Virus record (IMG/VR): IMGVR_UViG_3300043446_003391
Coordinates: 1 to 27,123 of that record
From: a virus
Strand: one strand, 5' to 3'
Length of the DNA: 27,123 bases
Made by a program: the position numbers and the translations under genes. Shown here one piece after another: positions 24,101 to 27,123 of the stretch. Below the pieces are notes generated by a model. The model saw only the letters and a program-made list of their open reading frames with translations, did no database searches and had not been told where the DNA came from. How positions within the stretch are numbered: position 1 is the first letter of the stretch; each line of letters opens with the position of its first letter.

Positions 24101-24350
24101 CAGTCAATCCAGTTTTGGTAAAACGTACCAATGTGCCGCTGGCATCATCGAACGCAGCTTGAATATTTTTAGCTACGTCGGTGATGTCTTTTCCTGCGGC
24201 CGCAGCGGATTCTTGCATTTGATTAAATGCTCTCGCAAGAAGTCTAATTTTATCAGCAGTCAATTCTACGGATTTTCCAGAGTTTCTGGAAGCATCTGAT
24301 AGTTGCTGTAAAACTTTTGCGGCGTCTCTTGGTAAATCGGTGTCTGCCAT
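21162..24350 (-). CDS. Tail tape measure protein
   Basis: A 1062-residue protein, the longest in the window. Residues ~100-235 form a charged coiled coil (KKLNEELIKENKILDDL, KDKIKALQDQAAKLE). Residues ~250-520 are Ala/Leu-rich helices (LAAGAAKAAGVPLDKVM, KSAAAARGLLNFQ). Residues ~560-960 alternate long hydrophobic segments with amphipathic helices (VVNVAVKLLIPALKLGLVIFNAML, GWILTALQGIWGMF, VVTMVPMLMIQGFIWYI). A small Ser/Thr-rich and coiled C-terminus follows. This is the usual tape-measure build. It sets tail length while the tube polymerises around it, and its hydrophobic part may enter the host membrane on ejection. At ~1.5 angstrom per residue the tail would be about 160 nm (inference). 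It follows the gp26/chaperone-like genes, as tape measures normally do. Confidence 0.9.
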   Translation of the reverse strand: MADTDLPRDAAKVLQQLSDASRNSGKSVELTADKIRLLARAFNQMQESAAAAGKDITDVAKNIQAAFDDASGTLVRFTKTGLTEGYQLQSMFAAIASMILDEPVKKLNEELIKENKILDDLSKNQNKLLEDAVKEKKTSEDAIKGLKDKIAQEEKYCKKRTLCDDSAIASLKDQLKNEENVLKKKDDAVSKAKETIEIEGDGVKQQKDKIKALQDQAAKLESIKKLAKEMLEIFTDAFDRFVELDREAEVFRNNTRLMRDQMVEIEKAALNINQELISQGVTIEKAYKSAEALFISFSNSYAVTQEQIRAVSQLNANLGVTESNAAGFLQKMESVGGLTSKQAIGMAGLAAGAAKAAGVPLDKVMHDVANASDTTLTMMKGNVRQMTLAAIQAQRLGVNLEKSAAAARGLLNFQDSVDAEMEASVLLGRSLNLNYARQLSFAGDIAGSQKEILNQVRSMGDFTKMNVFQQEALAKATGYSVADLTSMLKNEEKLSKLKPKQKKAYEEATKALKEQNEETGEQLLQQAQMQSAMNQLSNTFKSFKQILADILTPVVNVAVKLLIPALKLGLVIFNAMLIPVKILAKALDALWEPIEPVVQKISDALDGTNVYIEKIVQGTIDLGVALIKVSFPIKVIIDGFSFISRTIRIIGVSIRSLGQSISNIGSIFRPIGSIISYIGRQINVIGKTGDILKPIFNTVIRLFSMVNNIATGLLTRITGFTSLFGSATGMVGRFASGFGSIGRIFGILNTAKTFFGPIGWILTALQGIWGMFTRLKSGMGFFEAFGETLYDVFVGPFEMIITLLGKIPIIGVLFQQISKIFPVIKTGITSVFNFLQSGWNLIKNIFTGKDVINSIMSIGKMIFTSMFFIPVTILTAIVKIFPKAWSAIKEFFSGVVDKIKGLFSGGGGIGEFIINAVKNVFSVVTMVPMLMIQGFIWYIKTVPMMIWDAVTGIFSKIKEWLSTFDVFGGIFKGLSSIGGGLVSGVTDKISSIGNVVGSVFSETEKETPNTTVTKTETSSDVIAAIQETNRKMDALITLMSNGGISVYLDGRKVSEQLAYASS

Positions 24351-24411
24351 ATTCTGTTACGTCCATATAAATATAGAAATAACATGTTTATCAACACTTT
24401 TTAGGTTTTAT

Positions 24412-24597
24412 TTACCTCTTTGTGCCGCCCGATTCTTTCTGTGATTTTTCCATTTGTTCGTTTTCTTTTTTACGAACATCGGCTAGTTTTCGAAGGTAGA
24501 ATATACGCAAATGTGTTGGTAGGTTGTATGCTATTTCTTGATTAAAAGCACCCTGTGAATAATACGAAAGATCAAACACTTGCGTATGAATTGCCAA
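24412..24597 (-). CDS. Tail-assembly-chaperone-like frame, probably expressed as a +1 frameshift extension of the gp26-like protein
   Basis: The frame is open from about 24630 to the stop at 24412. Its only early start is a TTG at 24597, 1 base past the gp26-like stop. Read from the T7 tract it gives FFGLTPEDKLAIHTQVFDLS, continuing YYSQGAFNQEIAYNLP, THLRIFYLRKLADVRKKENEQ and MEKSQ. The part before the TTG (GLTPEDK) is sensible helix-start sequence, and there is no ribosome binding site. The place, between a tail gene and the tape measure, is where long-tailed phages encode the chaperone pair made by frameshifting (lambda G/GT). Small size, a charged C-terminus and an aromatic helix fit such a chaperone. 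Independent initiation at TTG by coupling is the alternative. The fusion product would be about 348 residues. Confidence 0.7.
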   Translation of the reverse strand: MAIHTQVFDLSYYSQGAFNQEIAYNLPTHLRIFYLRKLADVRKKENEQMEKSQKESGGTKR

Positions 24598-24598
24598 C

Positions 24599-25459
24599 TT
24601 ATCTTCCGGTGTCAGGCCAAAAAAACTGTGCCGTCAATGGCACCGTGACCCTTTCTTCGTTTCCACATTCATCACATGAAAATGCAAATGTCATGTCCAA
24701 ATCGGGTGTGTTTTCACGGACATGTGATCGAAGTGCCAGACTGTCTCTGGAAGGAAGTTCTTGTTCGACAAATCGTTTGATGTAATTTCGGTCGGTTTCA
24801 CCATCAATAGCGATGATCATCGCTCTCAATCGAACTGTCATTTCACTGCTAGAATTTTTATTGATCTTATTGAGACCCTTCAATTCTGCGTCAATCTGAT
24901 TCTCATCTCTATGAGTCAACAATTTGTATTTGATAGTTTTCTTTGTATATGGAAGAACAAACTCAAATTCATTCGTACCACGCACAAACTTCTCAAAATC
25001 AAATGGTTTTGACTTCATCTGTGACAAATCAATGCGTTTCTCGTTTTCCGACTGACATTTTGGACATGATACCTTTACAGGTCCATATGTGTCACCATAT
25101 GCCAAACGACGGGCGGCAAAGAAAACCGCATTCTTATCACCTACCAACAGGTCATCCAACTTAATTGGCGTAACAATCAAAGATTCCAACAGTTTATCCA
25201 GTACAATTCCCTTTTTGATCAAATTTTGGTTTGTAAGAATATCTTCTTCTTTAGCGGTCATCATCTTAATTTCGATCTGACCGTTGCTTAGTGGATGTTC
25301 CTCTGGATAAAAATAACCTTCACTGGGCAAATCAATGGTTTCAGTCGGATATGTTGTTTTAACAGCGACTGGATTTGGTTGTGAAATTGATGGTCTAGAA
25401 ATAGGTGGTCCGCCAACAATAGTGTTTGGTCGAGTAATAGGAATAGTCTGATCGTCCAT
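24599..25459 (-). CDS. Baseplate hub protein, T4 gp26-like (T4_baseplate family)
   Basis: A 286-residue protein in the zero frame. After a Pro-rich N-terminus (1-38), residues ~39-120 contain TIDLPSEGYFYPEEHPLSNG, IEIKMMTAKEEDILTN and LIVTPIKLDDLLVGDKNAVFFAARRLAYG. These are hallmarks of the T4 gp26 baseplate family as I know it, which takes part in assembly of the hub. Two CxxC knuckles, SCPKC (Cys132, Cys135) and SCDEC (Cys262, Cys265), would together bind one zinc. The last residues are TAQFFWPDTGR, ending just past the T7 tract where the +1 frame continues into the chaperone-like region. No Shine-Dalgarno site precedes ATG 25459. The tape measure follows, in keeping with a tail-initiation role. 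Confidence 0.88.
   Translation of the reverse strand: MDDQTIPITRPNTIVGGPPISRPSISQPNPVAVKTTYPTETIDLPSEGYFYPEEHPLSNGQIEIKMMTAKEEDILTNQNLIKKGIVLDKLLESLIVTPIKLDDLLVGDKNAVFFAARRLAYGDTYGPVKVSCPKCQSENEKRIDLSQMKSKPFDFEKFVRGTNEFEFVLPYTKKTIKYKLLTHRDENQIDAELKGLNKINKNSSSEMTVRLRAMIIAIDGETDRNYIKRFVEQELPSRDSLALRSHVRENTPDLDMTFAFSCDECGNEERVTVPLTAQFFWPDTGR
24619..24625 (-). promoter_or_regulatory. Putative programmed frameshift site (T7)
   Basis: The sense sequence CAG TTT TTT TGG contains seven T. A Phe-tRNA on the second TTT can move +1 (or -2) and still pair with UUU, after which GGC CTG ACA continues in the chaperone-like frame. The overlap of the two frames is only about 36 bases and this is the only slippery run in it. 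A -1 slip would meet TGA within three codons. Confidence 0.65.
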
Positions 25460-25514
25460 AAATTATAACATCGTTCTTTGAATATATAGTAACCGTTATT
25501 GTTTTTTAGATTTT

Positions 25515-25874
25515 TTAATTGGTCGATCCACCCTTTTGCACCGCTTTCAAATTGTTATTTGCAGCCGTTACACCATCTATTGCTTTTTGTTCAGCGTCAG
25601 TTGCTGCGTTTAACGATTCGTCTTCAGCCGATGTATCTCCTCCTCTACGTTCCTCGGCATCAAGTTTTTCCTCGGCAGATTTACGAACATCAGATGCTTG
25701 TGCCAACTTGATTTTTGCTTTCTGCAACTTCAATCGACCAACTTTGGTGTTCAAATCTGTTATTTGTTTGTCAATAACTTTTGTTGCATTTGTAAACTTA
25801 TCATCTTGTTCGTTGATTGTTTCATCAAGAACTTCATTGATCAAGGATACTAAATCGGCTTTGGAAATTTTCAT
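25515..25874 (-). CDS. Small coiled-coil protein
   Basis: A 119-residue, almost wholly helical and highly charged protein. The N-terminus MKISKADLVSLINEVLDETINEQ is an amphipathic leading helix like that of the 223-residue protein at 775-1446. Residues ~30-80 read as a coiled coil (VIDKQITDLNTKVGRLKLQKAKIKL, RKSAEEKLDAEERR), and the rest is Ala/Asp/Gly-rich and probably disordered. There is no membrane or catalytic motif. It lies between the tail tube terminator and the hub gene, so a role in tail assembly or as a minor virion protein is plausible but unproven. The ATG is only a few bases past a TATTTATA sequence, and no other Met is available. Confidence 0.65.
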   Translation of the reverse strand: MKISKADLVSLINEVLDETINEQDDKFTNATKVIDKQITDLNTKVGRLKLQKAKIKLAQASDVRKSAEEKLDAEERRGGDTSAEDESLNAATDAEQKAIDGVTAANNNLKAVQKGGSTN

Positions 25875-25896
25875 ATCTTATAAATAGACACCTGCA

Positions 25897-25928
25897 AGAA
25901 AAAACCCCGCCTTTTTAGGGGCGGGGTT
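25897..25928 (-). terminator. Strong rho-independent terminator after the tail tube gene
   Basis: A 9-bp GC-rich stem (AACCCCGCC 25903-25911 with GGCGGGGTT 25920-25928) and an 8-base loop are followed on the minus strand by a run of six T. It begins 23 bases after the tube stop. It would let the tube, needed in many copies, be expressed above the downstream tail genes. Confidence 0.95.
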
Positions 25929-25950
25929 AAGACCCGTGACCGTACCGAAA

Positions 25951-26442
25951 TTAGTATTGCAAAATTGCGTAATCGTATGCCAACGTTAGAGTGATGTTGA
26001 GAGGATCACCACCGTTGCTCCAATCACCGCTACCGAATTCTGCATTTGTGATGAAAGCGCCACGGATCAACCATTCTTCAACCTTGTCACCGACTGGGCC
26101 TAGAATGTTCATCGTGCAATCTTTCTTGTAGAAGTCTAGGTAACCATCACGTCCGGTTACACTTTCATGTCCCAAACGAATCCATTCCATGACTGCCTGA
26201 GCACCAGATGGAACGATTGGATCGTACAATTCAAGAGTGATATCATTCCAAACAGACTTGCCTTTGTAAGTACGTTGAATATTGATATAGTCAATCGTCT
26301 TCTTTTCTTGAACAAGCTTTGGTCTATCAGCCTTTTTGATTGAGAAGGCTGGAACGCCTTCGACTGAGAAGATAAAACGATTTTGAATTTTTGGTTCAAA
26401 AACCGTATAGAACATTTCGTTTGGATTTAGTAGGTCTGCCAT
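25951..26442 (-). CDS. Tail tube protein, T4 gp19-like
   Basis: A 163-residue protein, the same length as T4 gp19. It begins MADLLNPNEMFYTVFEPKIQNRFIFSVEGVPAFSIKKADRP, continues with a beta-rich core (YKGKSVWNDITLELYDPIVPSGAQAVMEWI) and ends GGDPLNITLTLAYDYAILQY. The pattern 'f.P...nRF.f...gip.f.ik...rP', then 'W..i...l.DPi....a.....W', then a closing beta strand is typical of the gp19 tube family. Hexameric rings stack around the tape measure to form the DNA conduit inside the contractile sheath. The sheath gene is not in the window. The start context is A-rich (GAAAAATTATGG) without a Shine-Dalgarno site, and the strong terminator after it points to high, separate expression. Confidence 0.93.
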   Translation of the reverse strand: MADLLNPNEMFYTVFEPKIQNRFIFSVEGVPAFSIKKADRPKLVQEKKTIDYINIQRTYKGKSVWNDITLELYDPIVPSGAQAVMEWIRLGHESVTGRDGYLDFYKKDCTMNILGPVGDKVEEWLIRGAFITNAEFGSGDWSNGGDPLNITLTLAYDYAILQY

Positions 26443-26504
26443 AATTTTTCTTGATTAGGTCTTGGATATAAATATAGTGACAATTTGCTTTTTTCTAAAA
26501 AAGA

Positions 26505-27123
26505 TTATGATTCTTTCAAAGAATGTTGTTGATCGTATGTTTTGGAAATTGTGTCTTTGATAGCATCGATGTGTTTTTTGGATCTCAACAGTTTAAACAC
26601 TATGTTTTCGGTGCTAAATTCACCACCTTTACTAAGTCCGGTTTCACGCATATTGTAGATCGATTTCAATATACGTTTCAATTCTTCAATGTTTTTGGTT
26701 TTAACGGCATTTCGTATTTGCAAAACAATGGCCGAATAAAGTTTCTGAATGTTTGATTTATCGAGGTTTAGAGATAGTTTTTGTGGTACTTTGATCCATT
26801 TATTGTTTAAAACACTGTATACACCCATTGCTCTATTTATCTCGTTGATATCCTGAATGTATGTTTCTACTTTGTATCCTTTTATGGTTATGTTGTGTTT
26901 TTTATTCCAGTTGGCTTTTATGTTGTCCGCCAACTTTTTGACCAGCTCTTTATCGGATCCAATTTTTGAAAAGTCTACAATCACATGAAGATCAATATCG
27001 CTATGTGGCCCCCAGTTATAATTAGCTACGCTTCCCAAAATATAAATGTCCTGAATTGGTGCTTTTAGTTCCGAATCAGTATAGAAATCCTGTGCAATTT
27101 TTATCAAAGCACTTCGAACTTCC
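26505..27123 (-). CDS. Nucleotidyltransferase-like protein (5' end cut by window edge)
   Basis: The frame is open to the right edge. A TTG at 27107 could serve as a start, but the codons before it (EVRSA) read on naturally, so the true start is probably outside. The first visible ~45 residues contain LGSVANYNWGPHSDIDLHVIVDF, the GS(x)nDxD signature of the polymerase beta-type nucleotidyltransferase fold, with both metal-binding Asp residues. The C-terminal ~100 residues are helical and Lys-rich (LQIRNAVKTKNIEELKRILKSIYNMRETGLSKGGEF), as in the helical domain of minimal nucleotidyltransferases. It could transfer a nucleotide to RNA, a protein or a small molecule; the substrate cannot be read from the sequence. 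Such genes occur in several T4-like phage genomes with unknown role. Confidence 0.8.
   Translation of the reverse strand, partial: EVRSALIKIAQDFYTDSELKAPIQDIYILGSVANYNWGPHSDIDLHVIVDFSKIGSDKELVKKLADNIKANWNKKHNITIKGYKVETYIQDINEINRAMGVYSVLNNKWIKVPQKLSLNLDKSNIQKLYSAIVLQIRNAVKTKNIEELKRILKSIYNMRETGLSKGGEFSTENIVFKLLRSKKHIDAIKDTISKTYDQQHSLKES

Noticed and set aside
24412-24597. Independent gene starting at TTG 24597
   Set aside because: Not excluded, but less likely than frameshifting: no ribosome binding site, a weak start codon 1 base after a stop, and sensible coding sequence upstream of the TTG reaching back to the T7 tract.
25457-25474. Extended -10 promoter (TGTTATAAT) for the gp26-like gene
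   Set aside because: The match is perfect, but the hexamer ends only 2 bases before the ATG, so transcription would start inside the coding sequence, and no -35 box lies at the right distance.
1-27123. tRNA genes, integrase/attachment sites, insertion sequences
   Set aside because: No cloverleaf-like sequence, recombinase, transposase or flanking direct repeats were recognised on either strand; gaps are too short for most of these.

Overview
The window is one continuous, gene-dense stretch of a large tailed-phage genome. It comes from a virus with a contractile, T4-like (myovirus) tail, not from a bacterial chromosome. Every gene I can support lies on the minus strand, so transcription runs from right to left. 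No gene-free gap is much longer than about 110 bases, and many neighbours overlap by ATGA or are only a few bases apart. The host is unknown. The DNA is moderately AT-rich. Several virion genes have A-rich leaders with no Shine-Dalgarno sequence, while nrdB, the helicase and a small Thr/Pro-repeat gene have clear AGGA-type sites.

Right part (27123 to about 15158), virion module. In transcription order: a nucleotidyltransferase-like gene cut by the window edge; a gp19-type tail tube protein; a strong terminator; a small coiled-coil protein; a gp26-type baseplate hub protein that appears to be extended by a +1 ribosomal frameshift into a tail-assembly-chaperone-like tail; a 1062-residue tape measure; a large baseplate-like protein with an internal tandem repeat; a LysM/gp53-like wedge protein; another large baseplate-like protein; and a small companion protein.

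Middle (15126 to 11044): a divergent family A DNA polymerase-like protein and three conserved-looking genes of unknown function. One of these has a possible PD-(D/E)xK-like motif, and another has a Pro/Thr linker.

Left part (11047 to 1815), DNA replication and precursor module: a sigma70-like promoter, a gp32-like ssDNA-binding protein, a terminator, a UvsX/RecA recombinase, a homing endonuclease, a 5'-3' exonuclease of the RNase H/FEN type whose first 24 codons lie in a different frame, a DnaB/gp41-like helicase, and class Ia ribonucleotide reductase (nrdA, nrdB). Together these would supply dNTPs, unwind and coat DNA, remove primers and recombine. The far left holds a Thr/Pro-repeat protein, a KE-rich protein, a secreted Pro/Val/His-rich protein and the start of an AAA+ ATPase.

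The two most notable observations are candidate recoding sites. One is a T7 tract at the end of the gp26-like gene, directly upstream of the tape measure. The other is a CTC-TAG site at the foot of a 20-bp hairpin in the exonuclease gene. It lies immediately downstream of a homing endonuclease gene, an arrangement that recalls the mobA/gene 60 bypass cassette of phage T4.
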